Shown in pieces: positions 20,546-29,397 of a DNA stretch of 64,000 bases. Source of the stretch: Lachancea mirantina (Eukaryota; Ascomycota; Saccharomycetes; Saccharomycetales; Saccharomycetaceae); contig LT598468.1 of assembly GCA_900074745.1 (NCBI GenBank), forward strand, positions 1 to 64,000, read 5' to 3'. The notes under the pieces were generated by a model, which had not been told where the DNA came from, did no database searches, and saw only the letters and a program-made list of their open reading frames with translations. A program made the translations under genes and the position numbers. How positions within the stretch are numbered: position 1 is the first letter of the stretch; every line of letters starts with the position of its first letter.

Positions 20546-21117
20546 GATTCAACAGTGTCTCCTGTCCCGCTTGATTTGATCTGCTATATGCTTTTCTTTG
20601 TTGAACCGCGCGGGCTCGAGAAATGATAGTCTTATATGGGTAAACCTACATGCGAGCATAGGGGAAATCAAAATTGAAAATTTTGAAATTTCTCAAAGTC
20701 ATTGATAACGGGCGCTTGGTTAAATATCGAATCAAAATGAGTTCCACGGAACGAAATCAAGATATCACTGATTTCGGAGTAACGTGGTGCTGTTGCCTAT
20801 AGACGGAGATTGGATGGGATTACTTGAATAATGTACAGAAGGAGTTGGGGGTCTGAATCCATGAAGGGACAGAAACTAGAGAGTATAGGTCACCTGACCT
20901 GTCCGGGTCCTCGACGGTTTAATGACGTACGGGGATAACCAGTGGAATGATAGCTATGGCACCTTTTTTAATTTTGGAGCCTTTTTTGGTATCCTTTTGT
21001 TCTCTTGGAGGATCTGATTCTGACGCTAGGGATGATTGATTGCAAAAGCGAGTTTCTACTTTTGTATCAGTCGCCGTAGTGCATGCAAAGAACGATGCAC
21101 AACCCGTCGTAGGCAGC
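20546..21117. other. NPR1-NOP6 intergenic region
   Basis: This 572-base region is the NPR1 promoter and the NOP6 3' end. An RRPE-like A/T stretch (about 20668-20690, TGAAAATTTTGAAATTTC) lies about 130 bases upstream of the NPR1 ATG. No gene is seen. Confidence 0.55.
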
Positions 21118-21777
21118 TCAACTAAAATTTTTTAAGCGGTCTGGATGGACTCCGCCAGAAACGGTCGTCTCTACTCCAGAGGCGCGTTTCTCGTCACCGT
21201 TTTCGGCAGTCTTTTTACGTTTGTTTTCTTGGATGATATGGGCCGTTCTCTCGCGACGTTCAACCTCGAACTTCTCGTTCTTGCCCTTTAGCTTTTCCAG
21301 CCGCGCTTTGCTGTTACCGCCGCCGCCCACGGTCAGCTCAACGTTGATTTTCCGTCCCTTCACCAGAGTCTTGTGTTGTAGCAAAGCCACGTCCATTCGC
21401 GACTGGATATTCTTCAGATCCTTCTCAGCATCGAACTCCAGAAACGCAATGCCCTTGTCGGGCCGTATACGGATTTCGTCTGGCGCGCTCGACTTGAAAT
21501 GTGCCTGCAGCTCGGTCGAGCTGACGTCGCGCGGCAGATTCCCTACAAAAATGAGAAAACGGTTCCCCTTGGATCCCTTGCCTCCTTTGCCTCCCTTACC
21601 TCTTCTCGTCTTACGTTTCTTGCGGGGCGCTTCGTCGTGTTCATCGACAGTGCCTTTTTGGTCAGTCGCAACGTCGTCGGACTTTCTCTTAAGGTCCTTC
21701 TCTTCTCCGCGCTCCTCCTTGGACTTGCGAAATTGCTGAGCTTTCAGCTGCTTCTTGGTAAGCTTTTTGACGTCCAT
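21118..21777 (-). CDS. NOP6: rRNA-binding 40S biogenesis factor Nop6
   Basis: The 219-residue nucleolar protein has a basic N-terminal third, a Gly/Lys-rich linker (RGKGGKGGKGSKG), one RRM at about residues 75-155 (RNP2-like FLIFVGNLP; RNP1-like GIAFLEFD) and a charged helical C-terminus. S. cerevisiae Nop6 (225 residues) has the same layout and acts early in 40S assembly. YDL213C lies beside SHR3 on chromosome IV; here it sits among chromosome XIV genes, as expected for an unduplicated order. Its promoter has a PAC site. Confidence 0.88.
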   Translation of the reverse strand: MDVKKLTKKQLKAQQFRKSKEERGEEKDLKRKSDDVATDQKGTVDEHDEAPRKKRKTRRGKGGKGGKGSKGNRFLIFVGNLPRDVSSTELQAHFKSSAPDEIRIRPDKGIAFLEFDAEKDLKNIQSRMDVALLQHKTLVKGRKINVELTVGGGGNSKARLEKLKGKNEKFEVERRERTAHIIQENKRKKTAENGDEKRASGVETTVSGGVHPDRLKNFS

Positions 21778-21826
21778 ATCCTTCCTGACTGTGCTTTGCT
21801 TCTCTTTTTATGTTATCAGATGTCCT

Positions 21827-21894
21827 GCGATGAGTTCAAATTTTCATTTTCCAGAATTTTTCGTATCAATGTTCTTGGATCAGGAGCTCATCGC
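21827..21894. promoter_or_regulatory. Two opposed PAC boxes between NOP6 and the SNRNP27-like gene
   Basis: GCGATGAG at 21827-21834 and its reverse form CTCATCGC at 21887-21894 flank an A/T stretch with AAATTTTCATTTTCCAGAATTTTT (RRPE-like, seen at 21838-21861). The pair could serve both divergent genes: NOP6 starts at 21777 and the SNRNP27-like gene at 21938. Confidence 0.65.
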
Positions 21895-21937
21895 ATAGGT
21901 AGATGTATCATGAACATCAAGTCAAGCCTTAGCGGTG

Positions 21938-22249
21938 ATGAGTAAACCATTGGAAAAGCGGGGTGTGGATCTCGAGAGCAAACAGCAAAATACAGATGAG
22001 AAAGTCCTATCGCTTGTGACAAAAACGGATCCCGAACGCCAAAAATTGAATGAGAAAGATGATGAAAAGTTGCCAGATGAGACTAAACTAAATCTTGAAG
22101 GTATCATGGGATTCCAAAACTTCGGCTCAAGCAAAAACAAAAAAGTGCAGTCAAAGAGTAATGGAGGTCGACGGGTCAAGAAGCCTTCCACCAACGCAAA
22201 ATATCGTCAATACATAAAAAATAAGAAAAATACGAAAAAGTCCGACTAG
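21938..22249 (+). CDS. SNRNP27-like small protein (putative tri-snRNP component)
   Basis: The 103-residue protein is hydrophilic. Its second half, LEGIMGFQNFGSSKNKKV followed after a gap by KYRQYIKNKK, matches the layout of the conserved C-terminal domain of the U4/U6.U5 tri-snRNP 27-kDa protein (MMGF..F.STK.KKV ... KYRQYMNRK). The final family stretch GGFNRPLDF is replaced by a short Lys-rich end. The open frame begins at GTG (21935); the ATG at 21938 is the likely start. Two short upstream frames begin at ATG 21903 and 21910, the second overlapping the start, so translation may be inefficient or transcription may begin after them. I know of no named S. cerevisiae equivalent at this position. 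The call rests on a short motif and is moderate. Confidence 0.6.
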   Translation: MSKPLEKRGVDLESKQQNTDEKVLSLVTKTDPERQKLNEKDDEKLPDETKLNLEGIMGFQNFGSSKNKKVQSKSNGGRRVKKPSTNAKYRQYIKNKKNTKKSD

Positions 22250-22273
22250 TGTACATTTTATTTATGCATAGAA

Positions 22274-23809
22274 TTAGGTGGTTTTCTCGAGTAATTCTTC
22301 GTGTTCGCGATAAAGCTTTTCATGCATTTCACGCAGTTCCTGGTATGCGTCCGTCAACTGCGACACGGTATTTTTCAGTTGGTCGACTTCTGCACCGCTG
22401 TCCGATGTAACTTGAGTGCCCATATAAGTGGAGGCTGCAGCTGGTGATTCTGCCATCTGTGGTTCGATATACCTGACTTCGGACGTCACGCCTCCGAGCT
22501 GTCTGAATACACCTTCCTGAGAAGCCACTTGATGGAGGAAACCGTCGAAATCGCGCAATACTGGAATGATATCGTCTCTGGGTTCACCGACCTGGTGTAC
22601 GATGTCATGCAGGCCTTCAGTGCCAGAGACATGTTTTTGCAAGTTTGGTATCTTGGTTGCAGTGCCGTTTTTACCCTGGAACATTACTCCCGTGTATTTT
22701 TGAGTATCCATAGGCATGCATAATATGAGGCTTGTTACCGCTCCTGCGGTTTCCTGCGAAACCAAAGGCTGTATCTCTTTAACGGATTGCCTCGAATACA
22801 CGTCTATGACCGTGCACTTGCCGGTCTTGTCACCGACAACAAGCAGTGTACCATCCATTGAAGACGCCAGAGCCGAAGGAGTGCCCTTTGTGAGCCTGTC
22901 GCAAACGATTTGATTCATTTTGAACAAATCATTCTTCTTAGCGTGTTCATGACTTTCGACGCACGAGTAAATGGCACTTTCTGCCGAGGTCAAAAGACTC
23001 GCAACCTTTTGCGCTTCTAACTTGTAAAAGAATTGAAGCGAAAACACGCCGTCCGTTGTACCCACATAGCAAGCGCGATCGGCTGCATCCGCTGCAATGC
23101 ATGTGAGTGAAGAAGAAAAAGTGAACGTCGCGAGAATGCGAGGATTTTTTAACCTACTAGGATCTAATTCGTAGCATCTCAAAGTCATGTCCTGAGACAC
23201 AGTGTAAAGCTTTCCAGACAGATAAGAGGAGTGCGCGTCCGAAACGCAGAAATCGGTCACTGGCAGGGTATGGTCGTGGAGAATGCAAACGGGTTTGGGA
23301 TCTTCTTGCGTGACGAGGTCTATTGTCTGCCAAATCATAACTCTTGCGTCCGCACCAGACGTGACGATGTACGTCCCGTTTATGATCGACTTTATCTTTG
23401 TGATCGGCTGGTAATGCGCCATAGGCTTGACCTTCAACAGTCTTCCTGAGTTCAATTCCCATACGTAAAGTTTTCCAGTCGGCGTAGACCCAATGAGCAG
23501 ATGCGGCATACAGAACTCTGGCAAACTCCGGTTTGGTGCCTGATCGTAGGTTCCCGCCACTTCCAGACAGCTCAAAACCTCTGGTAACGGCAATCTCTGT
23601 TCCACTGACTCTCGCTTGCTTTCCCCACCAATGTCATACACATTTATCAACGCTTTTTTCGCCTGGCAAACAAACAAGTGCTTGTTACCGACAAGACATA
23701 TTCCGTTGTCGTATTCAGTCGTACACTGCTTCAAATTGGTCTGCGTAGAGGAGTGTAAATTACCGACCGTGCATGTTGAATGCGTCGCGAATATAAGCTG
23801 TTCATCCAT
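22274..23809 (-). CDS. IPI3: Rix1-complex WD40 protein Ipi3
   Basis: The 511-residue protein belongs to the Rix1/Ipi1/Ipi3 complex, which works in ITS2 processing of pre-60S particles and in pre-replicative complex assembly. WD-like repeats can be seen, for example HLLIGSTPTGKLYVWEL, YIVTSGADARVMIWQ and LYTVSQDMTLRCYEL, and a C-terminal coiled-coil of about 40 residues (VDQLKNTVSQLTDAYQELREMHEKL). The frame extends one codon to a GTG; the ATG is at 23809. Order with NPR1 and PBR1 matches YNL182C. Its promoter carries an expanded PAC-like array. Confidence 0.93.
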   Translation of the reverse strand: MDEQLIFATHSTCTVGNLHSSTQTNLKQCTTEYDNGICLVGNKHLFVCQAKKALINVYDIGGESKRESVEQRLPLPEVLSCLEVAGTYDQAPNRSLPEFCMPHLLIGSTPTGKLYVWELNSGRLLKVKPMAHYQPITKIKSIINGTYIVTSGADARVMIWQTIDLVTQEDPKPVCILHDHTLPVTDFCVSDAHSSYLSGKLYTVSQDMTLRCYELDPSRLKNPRILATFTFSSSLTCIAADAADRACYVGTTDGVFSLQFFYKLEAQKVASLLTSAESAIYSCVESHEHAKKNDLFKMNQIVCDRLTKGTPSALASSMDGTLLVVGDKTGKCTVIDVYSRQSVKEIQPLVSQETAGAVTSLILCMPMDTQKYTGVMFQGKNGTATKIPNLQKHVSGTEGLHDIVHQVGEPRDDIIPVLRDFDGFLHQVASQEGVFRQLGGVTSEVRYIEPQMAESPAAASTYMGTQVTSDSGAEVDQLKNTVSQLTDAYQELREMHEKLYREHEELLEKTT

Positions 23810-23859
23810 CACCTCTCTCGGCTTTAAAGGTAGCTTTAATAGCTCTAGCTTGTCTTCAC

Positions 23860-23912
23860 GATGAGATGAGATGAGATGAGATGAGCCCGTAACTAGAAAA
23901 TTTTTTGAAATT
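23860..23912. promoter_or_regulatory. PAC-like ATGAG array and RRPE, IPI3/PBR1 promoter
   Basis: Five perfect ATGAG units follow one another (preceded by G at 23860, ending 23885), each overlap giving GATGAG, the PAC core. An A/T element AGAAAATTTTTTGAAATT (23895-23912) fits RRPE. The block lies 51-103 bases upstream of the IPI3 ATG and 53-105 bases upstream of PBR1. Confidence 0.7.
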
Positions 23913-23964
23913 ATAATCGACGCTAAACTGATCTCGAAATATTGAAATTCTTTACATAGCCAAG

Positions 23965-25161
23965 ATGCCGGTAAATATCATTGGAACAGCTCTGATAGAG
24001 GGCACTGATAAGATTCCTTACTACAATGAATTGAAAAAGGCGTTTCCATACGTGTTGGCCATTTCAGCCATAAAATTTTGGTCGCGCGGTGCCACCAATA
24101 CGTGGGAAAGAAACCTGCATGGCAAAGTATATATATTAACCGGCGCAACGACGCAGGGGATGGGGACAGCCGTTGCACTTGATATGGCACGACGTGGAGC
24201 ACAATTGATTATTTTGACGCGGAATTGTGACGAATGGTCGCTGGAATGGTGCGAGGATTTGAGAGCCTCTAGCGATAATAACTTGATTTATCTGGAACAA
24301 TGCGATTTGAACGATTTACACGAAGTGCGCAAATTTGCGACAAAATGGCTTGATAACTCGCCTCCTCGCAGGCTTGATGGAGCTGTCGTGATGTCGGGCG
24401 ATCTGGAGCCAGGTTTGTCGATTCCTTTGCTGCCCAAGCCCGTGAGACGATCGTCAAAGGACGGATTAGAAGTTCAGATTGCGACAAATTTCGTTGGCGT
24501 TTTCCACTTGCTGGACCTTCTGCAACCCAGTTTTAAGGCTCAACCGCCGGACCGAGACGTCCGAATCATCGTAACGACGTGTATGTTGCAGGCCATGGGT
24601 TCGGTGAACGTCGAAGATCCGCTGTGGCAAAAGGCGAATTACGACAGTGCGGTCAAGTTTTTCGCTAGCTCGAAATTGCAACTGAGTCTATGCATGCTCT
24701 CGCTGCAACGGCGTCTTCTCAAAGCTACTCATAAGGACGGGCGGTCGGGCAAAAACGTGACCGTGTGTCTTGTGCAACCCGGGATCATGCGGTCGACAAG
24801 TTTACGAAGGTTTGTTAGCAATGGTTCGGTCTTGGCTCTGATTTTTGTTTACAGCTTTCTACTGTATCCTTTGTTGTGGCTATTCACCAAAAGCGCATCC
24901 CGCGGCGCCCAAACGATTTTGCATGCATTGATGACCCCAGAATTGGAGGAGATCAATTGGAAGGACGAGCAGGTTAAATACATTGTAAACTGCACGATGT
25001 CCAAGTATTCCAGAAAGGAGTTCGAAGACGTAGAACTACAAGATACGCTTTACGACAATACGTCAAAGCAGATCCTAGAACTCGAGAAAAGAATGGCTTT
25101 ACAGAGGAATAAGCAGAAGAAAGCACAGGCGAAGGGTGAGGGTAAGAAAAGGCCAGCTTAG
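23965..25161 (+). CDS. PBR1: Short-chain dehydrogenase-like protein Pbr1
   Basis: The 398-residue protein has a Rossmann-type start (KVYILTGATTQGMGTAVALDMARRGAQLIILTR) at about residues 50-85, an NFVGVF stretch and a hydrophobic segment at about 290-310 (LALIFVYSFLLYPLLWLF). S. cerevisiae YNL181W (Pbr1) is an essential oxidoreductase-like protein of the endoplasmic reticulum with unknown substrate. Position between IPI3 and RHO5 is conserved. The usual YxxxK catalytic pair is not evident: the matching region reads YDSAVKFFASSKLQ, which could supply Tyr and Lys in a changed spacing. The C-terminus is Lys-rich. Confidence 0.85.
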   Translation: MPVNIIGTALIEGTDKIPYYNELKKAFPYVLAISAIKFWSRGATNTWERNLHGKVYILTGATTQGMGTAVALDMARRGAQLIILTRNCDEWSLEWCEDLRASSDNNLIYLEQCDLNDLHEVRKFATKWLDNSPPRRLDGAVVMSGDLEPGLSIPLLPKPVRRSSKDGLEVQIATNFVGVFHLLDLLQPSFKAQPPDRDVRIIVTTCMLQAMGSVNVEDPLWQKANYDSAVKFFASSKLQLSLCMLSLQRRLLKATHKDGRSGKNVTVCLVQPGIMRSTSLRRFVSNGSVLALIFVYSFLLYPLLWLFTKSASRGAQTILHALMTPELEEINWKDEQVKYIVNCTMSKYSRKEFEDVELQDTLYDNTSKQILELEKRMALQRNKQKKAQAKGEGKKRPA

Positions 25162-25231
25162 TAGTTGTTATTTCCGGTTAAAAAATTATACATTACCTTA
25201 AACTTATCACAACTTCACGCACGCACACACG

Positions 25232-26008
25232 CTACAAAATGGTGCATTTATTGGATCTTCTCTTTTTAACCCTCTTGGCAATTCCAGTAGAGCCCGTATT
25301 TTTCGTAGAAGCGCCTGCGCCAACCGTAGAGTTTTTGCCCGCACCGCCATTGCGTTCGTGGATGGCCGGGTTCGCACTCTTGGTTTCTTGCTGTTTGCTT
25401 TGCGCGAGCAGTTTTTCGGGCTCGGTCACGGCACATTGTGCAGCTCGTTCGAAAACCTCAGCAACACCGGCCTGCGTCGCAGCAGAACACTCGACGTAGC
25501 CCATAAACCCGCAATGAGCCACGCATTGGTCGATCTGGCTTTTCGACACGAAATCGGCGTTCAGCTCTCTAAGCCGGTCCTGTTCGTGTTCTTCCTCACG
25601 CAGGTCTGCCTTTGTGCCCACAAGCAAAATCGGGAACTTGCCGCACTGCTGGAACAGCTCCATGTTCTCGTAGTTCGTGTTGTGTCGAATCTCCGGAAAC
25701 CACTTGTCCTTGACATTCTCGAACGAGTTGGGCTCGTTCACACTGAAACACAGCAAAAACACGTCTGTTTGCGGGTACGACAGCGGTCTCAGCCGGTCGT
25801 ACTCCTCCTGGCCAGCGGTGTCCCACAAGTTGAGCTTGAACACTTGTGGCTCGCTCGTTTTCGGATCTCGGAGCGCAATTGTCGTCGTGTAGTTGTCAAA
25901 CACGGTTGGAATGTAATCCTGCGGAAATGTGTTCGTGGTATAAGAAATCAGCAAAGATGTCTTACCAACAGCACCGTCACCGACAATGACGCATTTTACG
26001 GATCTCAT
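25232..26008 (-). CDS. RHO5: Rho-family GTPase Rho5 (Rac-like)
   Basis: The 258-residue small GTPase has the P-loop GDGAVGKT (residues 10-17), the switch-II motif DTAGQEEYDRLRP, the guanine-specific GTKAD and the C-terminal CaaX box CTIL (255-258) preceded by a Lys/Arg-rich stretch. Rho5 in S. cerevisiae acts in cell-wall integrity, oxidative-stress and nutrient responses. It is longer than a typical Rho (about 190 residues) owing to a Gly/Ala/Ser/Thr-rich linker near the C-terminus, but shorter than S. cerevisiae Rho5 (331). Position beside PBR1 and RPS3 fits YNL180C. Confidence 0.93.
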   Translation of the reverse strand: MRSVKCVIVGDGAVGKTSLLISYTTNTFPQDYIPTVFDNYTTTIALRDPKTSEPQVFKLNLWDTAGQEEYDRLRPLSYPQTDVFLLCFSVNEPNSFENVKDKWFPEIRHNTNYENMELFQQCGKFPILLVGTKADLREEEHEQDRLRELNADFVSKSQIDQCVAHCGFMGYVECSAATQAGVAEVFERAAQCAVTEPEKLLAQSKQQETKSANPAIHERNGGAGKNSTVGAGASTKNTGSTGIAKRVKKRRSNKCTIL

Positions 26009-26608
26009 TTTGATATTTGGTCCTATTCTGTCCTATCCTGCCCTGTCGATGATGTCCGCAGTTATCTCCGGCTTCTCTATTATAAATCTTCGAATTAAAT
26101 TCCAGGAGTCCCCACCTTAAGGAATTTAAGACCTGTTGAACACTACCTTATTATATTAGCTATTGGCAGCGGAACTGAAAAAATGCAGAATCGACGGAAC
26201 AGCTGGCAGTAGAAATGCCGTCGATTATTTTCCACTGTACTTTCTCTCGAGCCAGCATCGAAATTACTTACGAGATAAGACCGACGACATTTCTGATGTG
26301 ACTGCTTTCTTCGTCGTAATGGCGGACTTATCTATGGTGTATGGGTGTCTGAAATTTTGATCAGTTGCATCCGTACCCTCCATAAAATATTCAAAAGTTT
26401 GAGTTTTTACCAGCAGAAATGGACTTTGGTGATCTTGCACCCAAGCATTTTCTCGTCACGGACACAGGAAATTTTTCACCAAACCCCAGCACTGGGAGCC
26501 GGTTGGTGGTTGGTGGATGGGCCACTGTGCATCGCTTTAACAAAACAGTAACTCGACAAGCAGAACTGCGTCCACTACACTATAGAAGCTACTCTGTATA
26601 GCACAACA
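26009..26608. other. RHO5-RPS3 divergent intergenic region
   Basis: This 600-base region holds both promoters. The RPS3 side has two Rap1-type sites (listed separately). A TATAAA element lies at 26080-26085 on the RHO5 side. Open frames of 60-68 codons here show no protein-like features. Confidence 0.6.
26336..26380. promoter_or_regulatory. Tandem Rap1-type sites of RPS3
   Basis: GGTGTATGGGTGT (26336-26348) is the reverse complement of the Rap1 form ACACCCATACACC. A second, weaker form GCATCCGTACCCT lies at 26368-26380 in the other orientation. They are 229-273 bases upstream of the RPS3 ATG, the usual distance in yeast ribosomal-protein promoters. Confidence 0.7.
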
Positions 26609-27352
26609 ATGGTTTCCGTTATTTCCAAGAAGAGAAAGCTAGTAGCTGACGGTGTTTTCTACGCCGAATTGAACGAATTCTTCACCAGAGAATTGGCCGA
26701 GGAAGGTTACTCTGGTGTCGAAGTGCGTGTCACCCCAACCAAGACCGAAGTCATCATCAGAGCCACCAGAACCCAGGATGTCCTTGGTGAGAACGGTAGA
26801 AGAATCAACGAATTGACCTTGTTGGTGCAAAAGAGATTCAAGTACCAGCCTGGATCCATCGTTCTGTACGCCGAGAGAGTCCAGGACCGTGGTTTGTCCG
26901 CTGTTGCCCAAGCCGAATCTATGAAGTTCAAGTTGTTGAACGGTTTGGCCATCAGAAGAGCCGCCTACGGTGTCGTCAGATACGTCATGGAGTCCGGTGC
27001 CAAGGGTTGCGAGGTTGTCATCTCCGGTAAGCTAAGAGCTGCCAGAGCCAAGTCCATGAAGTTTGCCGACGGTTTCTTGATCCACTCCGGTCAACCAGTC
27101 AACGACTTCATCGACACTGCCACCAGACACGTCTTGTTGAGACAAGGTGTCTTGGGTATCAAGGTCAAGATCATGAGAGATCCAGCTAGAAACAGAGCTG
27201 GTCCAAGAGCTTTGCCAGACGCTGTTAACATCTTGGAGCCAAAGGACGAGGAACCAATCTTGGAACCATCCGTCAAGGACTACAGACCAGCCCCAGTTGC
27301 CACTGAGGAGGCTCCAGCCGCTGAGCAAGCTCCAGTTGAAGCTTCTGCTTAA
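26609..27352 (+). CDS. RPS3: 40S ribosomal protein uS3
   Basis: The 247-residue small-subunit protein lies at the mRNA entry site. It carries a KH domain ([23 protein letters not shown], about residues 45-70) and the C-terminal S3 domain ([23 protein letters not shown]). The extreme C-terminus is Pro/Ala/Glu-rich and a little longer than in S. cerevisiae (240 residues). Codon use is highly biased, fitting very high expression. It is not split by an intron. Position matches YNL178W. MRPL22 lies downstream with SHR3 inserted between. Confidence 0.98.
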   Translation: MVSVISKKRKLVADGVFYAELNEFFTRELAEEGYSGVEVRVTPTKTEVIIRATRTQDVLGENGRRINELTLLVQKRFKYQPGSIVLYAERVQDRGLSAVAQAESMKFKLLNGLAIRRAAYGVVRYVMESGAKGCEVVISGKLRAARAKSMKFADGFLIHSGQPVNDFIDTATRHVLLRQGVLGIKVKIMRDPARNRAGPRALPDAVNILEPKDEEPILEPSVKDYRPAPVATEEAPAAEQAPVEASA

Positions 27353-27536
27353 GTCTAGTAGGTATCTAATCTGTCTACAGGTATTTAATTGATATCTTCT
27401 ATACTTTAACCTGGTCTTTGTCACTGTTCACGAATGTAAGTTGTTTCAAAGTCATTAAAGCTTTTCCAACTCTCTAGAAACTAGATCTGAACTCTACGCA
27501 ACGAAACTTCGAGGAACTGTTATTCCAGATCTGCTA

Positions 27537-28145
27537 ATGAGACTCACTTACAAGGATATATGTGCTGTCGGCACCGGGTTAGTTCTTATCGGGACTTCTT
27601 TCTGTATGGGTGTGTTTTTCGCAAATCAAACCTACGATTATAGCATTTTGTTCGACCCCACAGTGGGCCAGGAGAACTTCGACAATGCTCTACGCCATTA
27701 CCAAACCTTGTTCTACACACCTCGTCCCGTGCTATACGCGCTCCTTGCCGTTGTGGCCATTGGGCTAATTGGGTCCTTGATCAGGGTTTACAAGCCTAAT
27801 CCCGACATGCAATTGTTCGAATACGCTTCTCTGGGCATGTACGTTCTGGGTGTCTGCGTTTTTATAACGAACATCAAGACCGGCATCGACTCGTCAGTCT
27901 CCGGCGAGTGGGGTGAGGTCACGCAGAATCAAGGTCTCGCTGTTATTGGCTCCTCCAATATAATTTTGATGATTGTGTTTGCCGGTGTCATTGTGCTGCA
28001 GGCTGGACTTTGGTACACCAATTGGGACTATGAATACCGTCTAAAGGAATTTTTTGCTAAGGAGGAGGCTGAAGCGGTCAAGGCGTCTGGAAAGGACGCT
28101 AAGGGCACCAAGGAGGCAAAGGCTGAGACTAAAAAGGCTAAATGA
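27537..28145 (+). CDS. SHR3: ER chaperone for amino-acid permeases, Shr3
   Basis: The 202-residue protein has four hydrophobic segments in its first about 160 residues and a charged Lys/Ala/Glu-rich cytosolic tail ending KAETKKAK. S. cerevisiae Shr3 (210 residues) keeps amino-acid permeases from misfolding in the ER and packages them into COPII vesicles. The stretch [10 protein letters not shown] and the [14 protein letters not shown] segment are typical. S. cerevisiae SHR3 (YDL212W) lies beside NOP6 on chromosome IV; here it is between RPS3 and MRPL22 from chromosome XIV. Confidence 0.95.
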   Translation: MRLTYKDICAVGTGLVLIGTSFCMGVFFANQTYDYSILFDPTVGQENFDNALRHYQTLFYTPRPVLYALLAVVAIGLIGSLIRVYKPNPDMQLFEYASLGMYVLGVCVFITNIKTGIDSSVSGEWGEVTQNQGLAVIGSSNIILMIVFAGVIVLQAGLWYTNWDYEYRLKEFFAKEEAEAVKASGKDAKGTKEAKAETKKAK

Positions 28146-28250
28146 GGCTAGGCGATGTTGTGGTTCTTCAACTCGAGTTAAATAGGCTCGTGCTTTTAGA
28201 CTTATGATAATCCTATGTACATGTTTCTTTCGTTTTTTTATTAGATCGCG

Positions 28251-29159
28251 TTACCATTTGTACACACCACCCATAATGCCCCTTACGGGTTTATCAGCCA
28301 ATGGCACCCAAGGTTTGCTTCTTCCTTGTCTGACTTGCTTCTCAAAAGCAAGTCTTCTCTTTGTAATGCTCTTTGTCTTCAAAATGCACCGTACATGGAC
28401 GTAAGGATGTGTGATGACACCGTTTCTACCTCTGGCTTTTATATCTACCCGTTTTTGCCAATTACCATCACTTCCTGTCCATATCTGACCGATGTAAAGA
28501 TCGTTGGGGTCGAGTCCTAACTTCTCCGCGTCTTCAAGTCCACGCGTGAGAAGCGCGCCAACATCGCGAGAAATCTTCTTAGTAGAAAAATGGCATTGAG
28601 ACAACGCCGTCTTCGCATCCAGGCCATTCAATAGCCTCAAAAGCTGAGTCGCTTTCTTCATGGAGGATTTGATCCGATAAGACTTGACGTAGACGCTTGG
28701 TTCTAACAAGTCGATTTCCTCGTGACTTAATCGGAGCTTATACTTCGAAGAGGACCCATGCTCATTTTTCAGAGACACGACGCTGTCTCTATTATAGAAC
28801 CCACCATTGAGTTTACAGTTTTCCTCGTAAATTCTGCGTTTCAATGGCGACAACAGATATTTCGACGCAGGAAGAGCTGACTGTTTTTTGGCAATGTATT
28901 TCTGCAAAAGATTGTCATTGTCAACTGTGACAGTTGCCTTGGCATCCTTGTCGGTCATTCCTGATCGTTCGGAAGCGGCCGTCAGTCTATTGGAAATCTG
29001 GTTTGGATCATCGACGTTTTCTTGCGGACTTTGAGTTATTGAACCAAATAAAGATGAGTTTTGACTGCTGTTCAAGACCATACGAGACGTATGTATAGTT
29101 CTGATTGTGCAGGGAGAAAGCGCAGCCCGCTTAAAGCATTGAAATGTTGGCTGAAGCAT
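28251..29159 (-). CDS. MRPL22: Mitochondrial ribosomal protein uL22m
   Basis: The 302-residue protein begins with a presequence ([19 protein letters not shown]) and has the L22 fold in the last about 150 residues ([55 protein letters not shown]). Length is close to S. cerevisiae Mrpl22 (309). It converges with SHR3 with about 105 bases between stop codons. Confidence 0.93.
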   Translation of the reverse strand: MLQPTFQCFKRAALSPCTIRTIHTSRMVLNSSQNSSLFGSITQSPQENVDDPNQISNRLTAASERSGMTDKDAKATVTVDNDNLLQKYIAKKQSALPASKYLLSPLKRRIYEENCKLNGGFYNRDSVVSLKNEHGSSSKYKLRLSHEEIDLLEPSVYVKSYRIKSSMKKATQLLRLLNGLDAKTALSQCHFSTKKISRDVGALLTRGLEDAEKLGLDPNDLYIGQIWTGSDGNWQKRVDIKARGRNGVITHPYVHVRCILKTKSITKRRLAFEKQVRQGRSKPWVPLADKPVRGIMGGVYKW

Positions 29160-29397
29160 CGCTTGGCCTACAAGTGGAGAGCTCCCAAATAACTAAGTTT
29201 TACTGATAATCAATCGTTTTGAAATTTCAGCTTGGATGGTTATTTTAGAAAAATTTCTTTGACTTTCGTACGGTAGATCAAGAAATCAGAGTTGACCATC
29301 TACAATGAAAAGTTTATGATAAAATCAGGACAGGTCCATTGCCCTGGGTTCGGAACCATGCATTAGTAGTTTATAATCGAGGACTATGTACTTAATG

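Noticed and set aside
25358-26098. 246-codon frame antisense to RHO5
   Set aside because: The sense strand is a clear Rho GTPase with P-loop and CaaX; this frame is a shadow.
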